Assembly (NCBI GenBank): GCA_029861535.1
Contig: JAOTZC010000009.1
Coordinates: 1-64,000 of the forward strand
Direction of reading: 5' to 3'
DNA: 64,000 bases
Source: Gammaproteobacteria bacterium
Lineage (GTDB): Bacteria > Pseudomonadota > Gammaproteobacteria > Steroidobacterales > Woeseiaceae
Shown: positions 40,319 to 49,657 of the stretch, piece after piece
Position numbering within the stretch: the stretch's first letter is position 1
How the letters are laid out: each line of letters opens with the position of its first letter
The notes under the pieces: generated by a model
The model's database searches: none
What the model was told of the DNA's origin: nothing
What the model saw: only the letters and a program-made list of their open reading frames with translations
Position numbers and translations under genes: made by a program

Positions 40319-41194
40319 ATGGCATTGCAGTCTCTCGACATCAAAGCGCGCTCGGCGACCACGACGGAAAGTCCATCCGTGCGTAAAACGACTCGGGTCG
40401 CCAAGCTCATTGACATATCGAAATGCATAGGCTGTAAGGCATGTGAAGCCGCGTGCATGGAGTGGAATGACCTGCGCGACGTGGTCGGTGTCAATAAAGG
40501 CGAATTCGATAGTCCGCGGGATTTGAGCGATCAGTCGTGGACGGTCATGCGGTTTTACGAAGAGGAGCCGAACGGCCAATTCGAATGGTTGATCCGCAAA
40601 GACGGCTGTCTGCACTGCGAGGACCCGGGCTGCCTTGCGGCATGTCCAGCGCCGGGTGCGATCGTCCAGTACGCGAACGGCTTAGTCGATTTTCACGAGG
40701 AACATTGCATCGGCTGTGGTTACTGCATCACGGGTTGTCCGTTCGATATCCCGCGTATCTCGAAGAAGGACTCCAAAGCCTACAAATGCACATTGTGCTC
40801 CGATCGTGTCGCAGTTGGACTCGAGCCAGCATGCATCAAAGCCTGCCCGACGGGGGCCTTGGTATTCGGTTCCAAAGAAGACATGATCGATCATGCCGAC
40901 GAGCGGGTGGCCGATCTAAAAGGTCGCGGCTTCGAGAATGCTGGATTGTACGACCCGGCAGGCGTCGGCGGCACGCACGTCATGTATGTCCTGCAGCACG
41001 CGGATCGACCGCAGCTATACGGGTTGCCGATCGATCCGATTATCAGTCCACTCGTCAGCCTCTGGAAAGGCGTCACGAAGCCGATCGCAATGCTTTTGCT
41101 CGGCCTCACGGTGCTCGGGTCGTTTTTTCATTACATCCACGTAGGACCGAACGAGACCGATGAGGACGAGGAAGAAAACGAGGCCGCGTCATGA
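40319..41194 (+). CDS. fdnH: Formate dehydrogenase iron-sulfur subunit
   Basis: A 291-aa electron-transfer subunit with four [4Fe-4S] cysteine sets: [48 protein letters not shown] and CTLCSDR...[12 protein letters not shown]-terminal helix ([20 protein letters not shown]) anchors it in the membrane. It passes electrons from FdnG to the cytochrome b subunit. It starts 8 bases after fdnG and overlaps fdnI by four bases. The length and layout match E. coli FdnH (294 aa). Confidence 0.95.
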   Translation: MALQSLDIKARSATTTESPSVRKTTRVAKLIDISKCIGCKACEAACMEWNDLRDVVGVNKGEFDSPRDLSDQSWTVMRFYEEEPNGQFEWLIRKDGCLHCEDPGCLAACPAPGAIVQYANGLVDFHEEHCIGCGYCITGCPFDIPRISKKDSKAYKCTLCSDRVAVGLEPACIKACPTGALVFGSKEDMIDHADERVADLKGRGFENAGLYDPAGVGGTHVMYVLQHADRPQLYGLPIDPIISPLVSLWKGVTKPIAMLLLGLTVLGSFFHYIHVGPNETDEDEEENEAAS

Positions 41195-41808
41195 GAAAGG
41201 TAATCGAGCGTTATTCGGCTAACGAGCGTTTGAATCACTGGTTCACTGCAATTACGTTCGTCATACTGGCGTTATCCGGTCTCGCTCTGTTTCATCCGTC
41301 GATGTACTGGCTCACGAACCTGTTGGGTGGCGGCACCTGGACGCGTATTCTGCATCCGTTTATCGGCGTCGCGATGTTCCTGTCTTTCTTGGTTTTGGTC
41401 AGTCGATTCTGGGCGCATAACAAACTGACGCGAAACGATGCAAGGTGGCTCGCGCGGTGGCGAGACGTTCTGAACAATCGCGAGGAGGGGCTACCCGAAG
41501 TCGGACGTTTCAACGCCGGCCAGAAGCTACTTTTCTGGGCGATGTTGTTGACCATGTTACTGCTGCTCATCTCCGGTTTCGTCATCTGGCAGCCGTACTT
41601 TGCACCGGTTTTTCCGATCACGCTCGTGCGCCTTGCCGTGCTGACGCATGCGATCTCTGCGTTCGTGCTGATACTCGGTATCATCGTCCATATCTACGCC
41701 TCGTTGTGGATCAAAGGCAGCGTACGCGCGATGACGCGCGGCTATGTCCCTTCCGCATGGGCCAAGAAGCATCACGCCGCGTGGTATCGTGATGTCAGTG
41801 GTTCTTGA
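41191..41808 (+). CDS. fdnI: Formate dehydrogenase cytochrome b556 subunit
   Basis: A 205-aa membrane subunit with four helices, among them [56 protein letters not shown] and [25 protein letters not shown]. Histidines in NHWFTA, HPFIG and VHIYA are likely haem b ligands. It would reduce the quinone pool. It starts by overlapping fdnH (ATGA) and precedes fdhE by 7 bases. Confidence 0.94.
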   Translation: MRKVIERYSANERLNHWFTAITFVILALSGLALFHPSMYWLTNLLGGGTWTRILHPFIGVAMFLSFLVLVSRFWAHNKLTRNDARWLARWRDVLNNREEGLPEVGRFNAGQKLLFWAMLLTMLLLLISGFVIWQPYFAPVFPITLVRLAVLTHAISAFVLILGIIVHIYASLWIKGSVRAMTRGYVPSAWAKKHHAAWYRDVSGS

Positions 41809-41815
41809 TTGACAA

Positions 41816-42709
41816 ATGCCTGACTCAGTGCTGGCCGGCGGCGTCCCCTCCATCCCGGAGTTTCGACCGACCCGAAAATCGGTCTTCACCGATCGTGCCC
41901 AACGGCTGCGTGACCTCGCCGATGGGCATGCAATGCAAGAGTATCTCTTGTTTGCGTCTGCCCTTGCTCGGGCACAAGCCGCCGAGCTTGAGGTATATCC
42001 TGACACTCCGGTTCCGGATCCCGCGCAACTCGAACATTGCCAGCAACATGGACTACCGCCGCTGTCGATTGATAGTGCGCAACCCGCCGGGTGGCAACAA
42101 GGATTGCTGCGCTTGCTGGACGCATTGAATCAGGACGCATTGCCGCCGGAGGCAGTGCGCATCGCTAACGAGTTGCGTGATGAGGACAACACTGCGCTGG
42201 AACGGGACCAAGAACACATGTTCGCTGGCGCTTATGCGGAAATCGACTCCGGACGCGCACCTTTTATCGGCGCAGCGTTGCAGGTTCACTGGGTCAAAAT
42301 GGCGCTGCGGCTAGGCGAGCGTGGCAGGAGCGCGGGCGTCGATTTCGGTCTGTGCCCCGTTTGCGGTTCGCCGCCGGTCGTTAGCGTGGTACGGAGCGGC
42401 GGTGCGGAACAGGGATTACGCTATCTAGTGTGCTCGCTGTGCGCGAGCGAGTGGCATGTCGTGCGCGTCAAGTGCACCTCCTGCGCGTCGACGAAGAACA
42501 TATCTTACCTATTTATCGAGGGCAGCAATGACGCCGTTAAGGCGGAGTGCTGCGACGAGTGCAAGACATACCGGAAAATCCTTTACCTCGACAAGGACAA
42601 TCACATGGAAAGCATTGCCGACGATCTTGCAACACTCGCTCTTGACATGCTTGTCGATCAGAAAGGCTTCCGGCGAGTCGGGCCAAACTTGCTGCTATCA
42701 CCTGGCTGA
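41816..42709 (+). CDS. fdhE: FdhE, formate dehydrogenase maturation protein
   Basis: A 297-aa cytosolic protein required for assembly of formate dehydrogenases N and O. It has rubredoxin-like zinc/iron cysteine pairs: CPVCGSPP, CSLCASEW, CTSCAS and CCDECKTY. The N-terminal half is helical. It is the last gene of the selenium/formate module, starting 7 bases after fdnI; the next gene to the right is on the opposite strand. Confidence 0.93.
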   Translation: MPDSVLAGGVPSIPEFRPTRKSVFTDRAQRLRDLADGHAMQEYLLFASALARAQAAELEVYPDTPVPDPAQLEHCQQHGLPPLSIDSAQPAGWQQGLLRLLDALNQDALPPEAVRIANELRDEDNTALERDQEHMFAGAYAEIDSGRAPFIGAALQVHWVKMALRLGERGRSAGVDFGLCPVCGSPPVVSVVRSGGAEQGLRYLVCSLCASEWHVVRVKCTSCASTKNISYLFIEGSNDAVKAECCDECKTYRKILYLDKDNHMESIADDLATLALDMLVDQKGFRRVGPNLLLSPG

Positions 42710-42874
42710 GCGTTAGCATTGGAATAGGAACTTGGGCAAGATCGACTTGATTATTACGCAACGTCAACGTTCACCGTCAACGATGGCGGCGAGATGGCAT
42801 CAATGACGATTTTTCTTTGATAACGATCATTAACACACGTTGACCGAACTTCGAGCGGGGTGGTCATCAGGATT

Positions 42875-43105
42875 TTACTGCCGACCGCAGGCAGTACTCT
42901 TCTGATGTAAATCCTTATCACCGTATTTATTTAACCTGGCAATCTTTTCTGGGTCAATTTCCCCCATCGAGGTATCGGTCGGCGTCATTAGCCAGCCGAC
43001 ATCGATGCGCACGCTGATGTTGCCGGTTGACCCGAAAGTCAGTCCACGTGAATAAAGAGATGCTGCCGGCGCCACGATACGGTCGCGGAATCTTGTCTTA
43101 TTCAT
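42875..43105 (-). pseudogene. otnC: Truncated otnC-like gene (3-oxo-tetronate 4-phosphate decarboxylase remnant)
   Basis: The 76-aa frame matches the start of class II aldolase-type OtnC proteins (RDRIVAPAASLYSRGLTFGSTGNISVRIDVGWLMTPTD). It then leaves the family pattern after about residue 60 and stops. Full OtnC proteins are about 210-220 aa, and the lost part includes the metal-binding histidines. It begins by overlapping the otnK stop by four bases, the normal operon junction, so a real gene has lost its 3' end. The break is close to the end of the selenium/formate module. Confidence 0.8.
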
Positions 43106-44367
43106 GGCAGCATGCTGATTGCTTTGTCAAAAAAATCGTCGCTACCGAAATTTCCCGACTTGAGTGCAAGTGCAATTCGCGGTTCATCGAGGGTCTCTGT
43201 CCATGGTACGCCGGGATCGATCTCGGCACCGATTCTCAAGCATTGTACGTTCAGTGCCGACACCACGGCACCGGAGGTCTCCCCGCCGGCGACGACTATT
43301 CGACGCACACCATTTGCGACCAATCCTGCCGCAATGCGGGCAAATGCATTCTCGATCATCTCGCTTGCTTGCTGGCGCCCGTATTGGTCCTGTATTGCTG
43401 CGACTTCATCAGGTTCGGTGGATGAATAAATGAGCACCGGTTTGTCATTTGCGTGTTCTTGCGCCCATGACAGCACCTGATCAACGACCGGGGCTTGGGC
43501 CGCGATGCGATGCGCGTCCAGTTTTTGATGTGGCCACATTCGTTTGGCAAAGTCGATCTGTCTGTGGGTGGCTTCGGAACAGCTTCCCGCAAGCACCGCT
43601 GCCCGGCCTTTGATTGCCGGTACCTCAGATGCTGCCGGCGGCCCGAGCATGCGCCGGCGGCGAAAATTTTCCGGCAATCCGAGGGCAACGCCCGAAGCGC
43701 CGGTGACCAATCGGTGCTCGGATGCCGCCGCGCCGATAGTCTCGAGATGGTGATTTGTCAGCGCGTCTACCACTCCGTAGGACACTTCCGCCGCACGCAG
43801 CGATTCGAAAGCCGCTGCGGTCGCTTCGGTTCCGCCGGTAACCGTCGTATGCGGTACGAGACCCACGCGGCGTTGGCATTGGGCACCCATGAGTTTGACC
43901 AGATCCGAGTCGCGCATCGGTGTGAGCGGATGATCTTTCATCGATGAATCGGACAGCAGTTGCTCGCCAACATACAGGTGACCCTGACGTACTGTGCGGG
44001 CGTTGGCGGGAAACGCTGGACACACGAGCGCAAAATCAGCACCGAGGGCATCCAGCAACGCGTCGGCGACGGGACCGATGTTGCCGTTCGGAGTAGAGTC
44101 GAATGTTGAGCAGTACTTGAAGAAAAACTGTTGCGCGCCGAGGCCGCGCAGCCACTCCAAAGCAGCAACCGACGCGTTGACTGCATCCGCGACCGGCGAC
44201 GTTCTCGACTTTAGCGCAACGACAAGGGCGTCGGCATCGCCGAGATCGCTAGCTGCGGTCGGCACTCCGATGGTCAGCACCGTACGCATGCCTTGCTTCA
44301 CCAAGGTATTGGCAAGATCCGTTGCGCCGGTGAAGTCGTCAGCGATACAACCCAATAGTACGGTCAT
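43102..44367 (-). CDS. otnK: 3-oxo-tetronate kinase (OtnK)
   Basis: A 421-aa cytosolic kinase of the four-carbon acid sugar kinase family, phosphorylating 3-oxo-tetronate for OtnC. The N-terminus (CIADDFTGATDLANTL) contains the substrate-binding Asp pair; FFFKYCSTFDSTPNGNIGPV and the C-terminal ATP-binding VVAGGETSGAVVSAL are typical. It is part of a reverse-strand operon SDR - symporter - hydrolase - otnK - truncated otnC. Without intact OtnC its product would need another enzyme. Confidence 0.92.
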   Translation of the reverse strand: MTVLLGCIADDFTGATDLANTLVKQGMRTVLTIGVPTAASDLGDADALVVALKSRTSPVADAVNASVAALEWLRGLGAQQFFFKYCSTFDSTPNGNIGPVADALLDALGADFALVCPAFPANARTVRQGHLYVGEQLLSDSSMKDHPLTPMRDSDLVKLMGAQCQRRVGLVPHTTVTGGTEATAAAFESLRAAEVSYGVVDALTNHHLETIGAAASEHRLVTGASGVALGLPENFRRRRMLGPPAASEVPAIKGRAAVLAGSCSEATHRQIDFAKRMWPHQKLDAHRIAAQAPVVDQVLSWAQEHANDKPVLIYSSTEPDEVAAIQDQYGRQQASEMIENAFARIAAGLVANGVRRIVVAGGETSGAVVSALNVQCLRIGAEIDPGVPWTETLDEPRIALALKSGNFGSDDFFDKAISMLP

Positions 44368-44411
44368 TCGAAAGACCCCATCAGTAAGGCCAATGCTCGC
44401 CGGGATCTGCT

Positions 44412-45434
44412 CTAGGGCTGCCTATTTGTCAACAATGACTGGAAGAAGGCGACGTCGCGCGCAGCCGCCGCCCGCATCGTTTCGTCATCAAATAAGTGAT
44501 CCGAACCCGGGTACGAATAAAACTCGTAGGGCAGTGCTCGCAGGTAAAGTTCCCTCGCGAGGCGTTCCGAAGATTTGTATGGGGCACTACGATCGCCCAC
44601 CGAGTGATGAATAATGACCGGAGTGTGCAAATATTGGAGATTAAAAAGCGGCTCGACGTCAGCTGGGTCGAACTCTCCGTCAAGTTTTGCAATATCCCGT
44701 CGTAGGTCGTCAATCACCGATTTGGGTACGTCGCTACCGTCCGGCTCCAGGTCATTCTCGTAACGAGAATAATAGTAAGACTGGTCCCAAATTTCACCGC
44801 CGACCGTTGACCAGATCGTTGCGCCGCGGACGCGCTCGGTCACCAGCAGCGTTCGTAATGTAACCTCACCACCCATCGAGTGGCCCCACATGAAGACGTT
44901 GTCTAGATCGGCGTCTTCGATATCTGACAGACCCGCCAGCAACGTGGCCACATCTTCCGTGTAGTAGCTTGACTCGAGCATGCCTTCGGTAAACTCGAAG
45001 CCTTCTGAGTCGCTGTGACCGCGGTAGTCAGGCATCACGACAAGAAAACCCTGAGCAGCAAACAGGGCAGGGATTGCGCGATAGTAATCGCCCGGTCGCG
45101 AATCCGTACCGTCGGCAGTTATTCCGTACTTGGGTGGATCGGGATGGTGACCATGATTGGCGACGACAACCGGATAGCCATGAAGCGGTTTTTCGGATCT
45201 CGGCACGGCAACCATCGCATACACTTTTAGGCCGGCCGACTTGTACGAAACGAGATAGGCGCTGAAATTTGGACCATCGTTGAGATTGCGAACGAAGTCG
45301 AGCGATACATTTGTTGTCATACCGCGCAGCGCGTCGATCGATTTCGGTGCCGGTTTGCCGCACGCAGTTCCTGCCAGCGCACAAAACACAATGATCGCGA
45401 TGAGAGAGCACGATTTGTTGAGCATACCGTTCAT
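44412..45434 (-). CDS. Exported alpha/beta hydrolase lipoprotein
   Basis: A 340-aa hydrolase with a lipoprotein-type signal (IAIIVFCALAGTACGKP). The nucleophile elbow GHSMGG lies near residue 185, acid in HHSVGDRSAPY, and the catalytic His in GSDHLFDD. VVMPDYRGHSDS and YHxxP-like features fit dienelactone-hydrolase/prolyl-oligopeptidase-like esterases. It probably splits an ester in the periplasm before uptake by the neighbouring symporter. It starts 5 bases after the symporter gene stop. Confidence 0.82.
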   Translation of the reverse strand: MNGMLNKSCSLIAIIVFCALAGTACGKPAPKSIDALRGMTTNVSLDFVRNLNDGPNFSAYLVSYKSAGLKVYAMVAVPRSEKPLHGYPVVVANHGHHPDPPKYGITADGTDSRPGDYYRAIPALFAAQGFLVVMPDYRGHSDSEGFEFTEGMLESSYYTEDVATLLAGLSDIEDADLDNVFMWGHSMGGEVTLRTLLVTERVRGATIWSTVGGEIWDQSYYYSRYENDLEPDGSDVPKSVIDDLRRDIAKLDGEFDPADVEPLFNLQYLHTPVIIHHSVGDRSAPYKSSERLARELYLRALPYEFYSYPGSDHLFDDETMRAAAARDVAFFQSLLTNRQP

Positions 45435-45439
45435 CGTGT

Positions 45440-47047
45440 TTAGATCAGTTTTTCGAACGTAAACAGGAAAATGATCGTTAGGGCAAAGAAAACCAGCAGC
45501 AGATAGCTCACTTTGTCGATCTTGCCAGGCACTAGGTACCAGCCGTTTTCCTTTTCGGGGAGCCCTTGTTCTTTGAATTTCTTTTGCTGCCCCTTAATTG
45601 AGTACTCGGACCACTCGGTCTGAGTACCGTCGATCAGGCGGCTCGCAATCAATGCAACAATGATGTTCACGCCGCCGCCGAACAGGCAATACCATGGCCA
45701 GGCAATGTCGGTCTGCGTTGCCAAGTACCAGATCATGACGAATCCGACGGCGACACCGACCAAGAGACCCTTCTCCGTCGTCTGTTTCGAGAAGAAGCCG
45801 AGGCCGTACATGCTGAGCTTTGCCCCGACAAAATAGGACCCAATTTTGCTTAGCGTCTGCAGCACAGAACCTTCGAACGCTGAGTAGACAATCGCCGGCA
45901 CGATAATGACGATCGCCCAGAACACCGTAAACCAGCGCGATACCGCGAGGTAGTGCTCCGGTGACTCGTTTTTCTTGAAGTACTTTTCGTAAAAATCGAC
46001 CGTTGATATTGTCGCCAGCGAGTTGAACGAAGAATCGAGCGACGACATCGAAGCCGCAACAATCGCCGCAGCAATGATGCCCATCAGTCCGGGCAAACCG
46101 TAGTTGGCCGCAAAGTCCAGAATAATTGTGTTGCCGTTCGCGAACTCCTGCCCACCGTAATAGCCGTAAAACAGAATGCCGAGGAAGAAAAACAGGAAAT
46201 AAATAAAGAACGCGACGAAACCCATCAGCAGAAACGACTTTTTCGCATCACCAATGTTCTTCGCAGCAAGCGTTCGCTGCACCATCATCTGATTCGCACC
46301 GTAGACAGTGATATGGAAAATCGACATCGCGATGACACCGGACCAGACGGTTGCCTCAACGCTCAGGTCAAACGAAAAATTTAGAGGGTTCGTTTTTCCT
46401 TGCGCTTTCAGATCGGCGAGTACCTCGGCAAGCGGCATCGGCATACTGTCGAACAAGGCGAACAAAATGATGAATGCGCCGACAAACAGTACACCAGCTT
46501 GAATTACGTCTGTCCAGATGACGGCTGTGATGCCGCCCATCATTGTGTAGATCAACGCAACAACAGTAACAATGACAATCGCCGTTTTGACGTCGATACC
46601 GGTAATGAATTCGATGACGAGCGACGTCGCATAGAGTATCGCTGCCGAGGTCAGCGCCTGCGAAATCAGGAATACGCTTGAAATTACGACTCGCGAGGTC
46701 GGCCCGAAGCGCCGTTCCATGTAATCGTAAATAGACGCCACGCCGCTGTTGAAGAAGAACGGCAGGAATAACGTGATCACGACTAACACGACGATTGGGT
46801 AGTTCAGGTGGATTGCAATGACCGCAAGGCTTTCCGAATACGACCAGGCCGGGCCACCGAGGAATGACAGGGCGCTGACATAAGTCGCGATCACGGAAAT
46901 GCCGATAGCCCACCATGGCGTTGTTCTGCGTCCGAGGTAAAAGTCCTCCGCGGTGCTGACCCTCTTGCTTAGAACCCAGCCGAGGAGCAGGTTCAACAAA
47001 ATATAGGCAATCAAGATCGACCAGTTGAGTGTTCCAAAATTCGACAT
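45440..47047 (-). CDS. Sodium:solute symporter (SSS family)
   Basis: A 535-aa inner-membrane transporter with about 13 hydrophobic helices. Family features include FYLGRRTTPWWAIGISVIATYVSALSFLG, GGITAVIWTDVIQA and ASMSSLDSSFNSLATISTVDFY near the sodium site. It would import an organic solute with Na+. It lies 17 bases after the SDR gene stop and just before the hydrolase gene. The solute is unknown, but the operon suggests a sugar acid or polyol-like product. Confidence 0.9.
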   Translation of the reverse strand: MSNFGTLNWSILIAYILLNLLLGWVLSKRVSTAEDFYLGRRTTPWWAIGISVIATYVSALSFLGGPAWSYSESLAVIAIHLNYPIVVLVVITLFLPFFFNSGVASIYDYMERRFGPTSRVVISSVFLISQALTSAAILYATSLVIEFITGIDVKTAIVIVTVVALIYTMMGGITAVIWTDVIQAGVLFVGAFIILFALFDSMPMPLAEVLADLKAQGKTNPLNFSFDLSVEATVWSGVIAMSIFHITVYGANQMMVQRTLAAKNIGDAKKSFLLMGFVAFFIYFLFFFLGILFYGYYGGQEFANGNTIILDFAANYGLPGLMGIIAAAIVAASMSSLDSSFNSLATISTVDFYEKYFKKNESPEHYLAVSRWFTVFWAIVIIVPAIVYSAFEGSVLQTLSKIGSYFVGAKLSMYGLGFFSKQTTEKGLLVGVAVGFVMIWYLATQTDIAWPWYCLFGGGVNIIVALIASRLIDGTQTEWSEYSIKGQQKKFKEQGLPEKENGWYLVPGKIDKVSYLLLVFFALTIIFLFTFEKLI

Positions 47048-47064
47048 ACGTCCCCCGATTATTC

Positions 47065-47799
47065 TTAATGCGCCGTCCAGCCGCCGTCGACTTTGAGACT
47101 ATGACCGGTCACCATCCCCGCACCGGGTGATACCAGGTACAAAACGGCAGCGACGACGTCTTCATAGGTTGCGAGTTTCTTGAGCGGGATCATGCCGAAG
47201 ACGAATGCCTTGAACTCTGGGTCGTCGAGCATTGGTTTGGTCAATGGCGTTTCCACGAACGTCGGCGCAACCGTGTTTACCCGAATGCCGTGCGGCGCGA
47301 GTTCAACCGCCATTGCCTTGGTCAGGCCTTCGATTGCATGTTTGGTCATGCAGTAGACGGTCCGTTTCGGCGATCCGACGTGGCCCATTTGTGACGACAT
47401 GTTGACGATCGATCCCACGATGTTCTGCGTGAGCATAGCTTTGGCCGCCGCTTGCGCGACACGAAAGGCTGCACGCACATTTAAGTTGATGACGAAATCG
47501 AGCGATTCGGTGTCGACGTCGACAAATGCTTGTGGTTTGTTGCCGCCCGCGTTATTGACGAGAATGCTCAGCCCCTCGATTGCCTCGATGCGCCCGGTGA
47601 TGTCGTCGTCGGTAACGTCGGCCGCCCAGGTTTCAATGCGGGCTGACGCGTGCGCGCGGAGATTTGCAAGATCTTCTTTCGAACGCGCCACGGCGATTAC
47701 CTGTGCACCGGCAGCAGCCAGGCCCTCGGCACAAGCTCGCCCAATGCCGCGTCCCGCGCCTGTTACGAGGGCGACTTGTCCGTCAAGCACCGCCAACAT
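47065..47799 (-). CDS. Short-chain dehydrogenase/reductase
   Basis: A 244-aa SDR with the NAD(P)-binding motif TGAGRGIG near the N-terminus, NNAGG, active-site serine in SSQMGH, and YCMTK (YxxxK). It oxidises or reduces a hydroxyl/keto group of the catabolic substrate. ATG 47799 is preferred because GAGGAGCCC lies just upstream; the frame extends further. It is the first gene of the reverse-strand operon and shares its upstream gap, with an operator-like palindrome, with the LacI regulator. Confidence 0.9.
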   Translation of the reverse strand: MLAVLDGQVALVTGAGRGIGRACAEGLAAAGAQVIAVARSKEDLANLRAHASARIETWAADVTDDDITGRIEAIEGLSILVNNAGGNKPQAFVDVDTESLDFVINLNVRAAFRVAQAAAKAMLTQNIVGSIVNMSSQMGHVGSPKRTVYCMTKHAIEGLTKAMAVELAPHGIRVNTVAPTFVETPLTKPMLDDPEFKAFVFGMIPLKKLATYEDVVAAVLYLVSPGAGMVTGHSLKVDGGWTAH

Positions 47800-47812
47800 T
47801 GGGCTCCTCGGT

Positions 47813-47828
47813 TTGCATCCGAATGCAA
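47813..47828. promoter_or_regulatory. Operator-like palindrome, site 1
   Basis: TTGCATCCGAATGCAA is a near-perfect palindrome (TTGCAT/ATGCAA arms) in the gap between the SDR operon and the divergent lacI-type gene. It is the most symmetrical copy of a motif repeated at five other sites in this island, so it probably binds the adjacent regulator (autoregulation plus operon control). Confidence 0.7.
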
Positions 47829-47877
47829 TACTGCCTAGCATCTACCCCGATTGGAAGCCAGGTGCCAAAAACGCCGC

Positions 47878-48933
47878 ATGAGCAAAGCCGCGAAAACAGA
47901 CAATAATAAAGACCCGAAAGGGCGCAAGCGCGCAACTTCGTACGACGTCGCCGAGCTTGCCGGTGTGTCCCAATCGGCCGTATCGCGCGTTTTTCAAGAT
48001 GGCGCCAGCGCGTCGCAGGCTATGCGCAATCGGGTCATGACCGCCGCCGACACGCTAGGGTACCGGCCGAATGCGATCGCGCGCGGACTGATCACGCAAC
48101 GATCGAACATGGTTGCGGTCGTCATTTCCAAGCTAACGAATCTCTACTACCCAGAGGTTCTCGTGCAATTGACGCAGCGTTTTTCCGAGCATGACGTGCG
48201 AGTACTGCTATTCGCGCTCGAACATGAGGGCGATACTGGTACGGTAATCGAGCAGATGCTGCAGTACCGTGTCGACGGGATTGTGACTGCGGCGATGTTC
48301 ACGCCGGAGCAAATCAAGACGATCAACAATGCCCGGATTCCGCTCGTGTTCTACAACCGCACGCCGAGAGACCAGCTGGTCAGCTCAGTTCGCTGTGACC
48401 AAGAGGAAGGCGAGCGCTGGCTCGTCGATGAGCTGGTCAACGCCGGGCACAAGACATTCGGCATTGTTGCAGGGCCGCCTGACTCCGCGGTCGGCATCGC
48501 GCGAGAGATGGGCGCACTCAATGCACTGGCCGAGATGGGTGTCACCGATATCACGACCGTAAGTGGTGACTACGGGTACGAAACTGGCCGCGAGTGCTTC
48601 GCGCAACTGGTGCAAAAGCGTGGCAGCCCGCCCGATGCCATTATTGCCGGCAACGATGTAATGGCGATTGGTTGCATTGATGCGGCTCGCGAAAATTACG
48701 GGCTCAAGGTTCCGGACGACATATCGATCGTCGGCTTCGACGGTGTGGGTCCAGCGCGCTATGCCGCTTATGATGTTACGACGGTTCGTCAGCCTGTGCT
48801 GCGCATGACGCAATCCGCCGCGTCGATGCTGATTGAACGCATCGAAAACCCGGAACTTTCACCCGAGAAGCGCGCTTTCTCCGGCAGGCTGATTCGCGGC
48901 AGCTCGGCGCGTCTTCATTCCGAAGACGCGTAG
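47878..48933 (+). CDS. LacI-family transcriptional regulator
   Basis: A 351-aa regulator of the normal LacI length. The helix-turn-helix is ATSYDVAELAGVSQSAVSRVF near residues 18-38, the hinge helix is around YRPNAIARGL, and the periplasmic-binding-like effector domain ends SIVGFDGVGPARYAAYDVTTVRQP. LacI proteins usually repress catabolic genes until a sugar-like effector binds. ATG 47878 starts the typical N-terminus. It is divergent from the SDR operon, and the following hydrolase, MetE-like and aldolase genes continue on its strand. Confidence 0.94.
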   Translation: MSKAAKTDNNKDPKGRKRATSYDVAELAGVSQSAVSRVFQDGASASQAMRNRVMTAADTLGYRPNAIARGLITQRSNMVAVVISKLTNLYYPEVLVQLTQRFSEHDVRVLLFALEHEGDTGTVIEQMLQYRVDGIVTAAMFTPEQIKTINNARIPLVFYNRTPRDQLVSSVRCDQEEGERWLVDELVNAGHKTFGIVAGPPDSAVGIAREMGALNALAEMGVTDITTVSGDYGYETGRECFAQLVQKRGSPPDAIIAGNDVMAIGCIDAARENYGLKVPDDISIVGFDGVGPARYAAYDVTTVRQPVLRMTQSAASMLIERIENPELSPEKRAFSGRLIRGSSARLHSEDA

Positions 48934-48945
48934 TACGAGGCGCGC

Positions 48946-49641
48946 ATGCCGGCGGAGAATATCTTGCTGCTGCCGGGCATGATGTGCGATGAACGACTTT
49001 GGTTGCATCAAATCGCGGCAATCGACGTGCCAATTCACGTCGCTGATACGAGCAGGTCAGATAATTTTGCAGACATGGCGGCGCAGGCGCTTGCCGCAGC
49101 ACCACCGGAATTTGCGATGGCGGGCCTGTCGATGGGCGGCATTCTCGCCTTCGAAATCTGGCGGCAGGCATCCGAGCGTGTGACGCATCTTGCGTTACTT
49201 GACACAAATCCACATCCGGATGCTCCAAGCAGAAAATCCATGCGCTACGAGCAGATTGAGGAGGCAGCGTCTGGCAATCTTCACAAGCTCGCTGTCGAAT
49301 CATTAAAGCCATTGTATCTTGCTGAAAAAAATCGCGGTGACGAAGCGATTTTGGCGACAATCCTCGCTATGGCACTTAAGCTCGGCCCCGAGGTCTTTGA
49401 GCGACAGTCACTGGCCTTACTGAATCGTCCGGATAGCGCAGCAACGCTCGCAAACATTTCCTGTCCAACCAGCGTTATATGCGGTCGCGAGGATGCGATA
49501 TGCCCGGTGCGCTATCACGAATTCATGGCGCGTGAGATTTCTGGCGCAAATCTTGTCGTGATTGATGACTGTGGTCACCTTTCGACGATGGAACAACCCG
49601 AAGTGGTCACAGAAGAATTGTTGCGCCTCTTTGCGCAATAA
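48946..49641 (+). CDS. Alpha/beta hydrolase
   Basis: A 231-aa cytosolic hydrolase with GLSMGG as nucleophile elbow (around residue 63), a final acid/His region with CGREDAICPV and DDCGHLSTMEQP, and no signal peptide. It is similar in layout to small esterases and lactonases. It starts 12 bases after lacI and is likely co-transcribed. It could hydrolyse a lactone or ester intermediate; the substrate is not known. Confidence 0.83.
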   Translation: MPAENILLLPGMMCDERLWLHQIAAIDVPIHVADTSRSDNFADMAAQALAAAPPEFAMAGLSMGGILAFEIWRQASERVTHLALLDTNPHPDAPSRKSMRYEQIEEAASGNLHKLAVESLKPLYLAEKNRGDEAILATILAMALKLGPEVFERQSLALLNRPDSAATLANISCPTSVICGREDAICPVRYHEFMAREISGANLVVIDDCGHLSTMEQPEVVTEELLRLFAQ

Positions 49642-49657
49642 TAATAAAGGTATTCGC

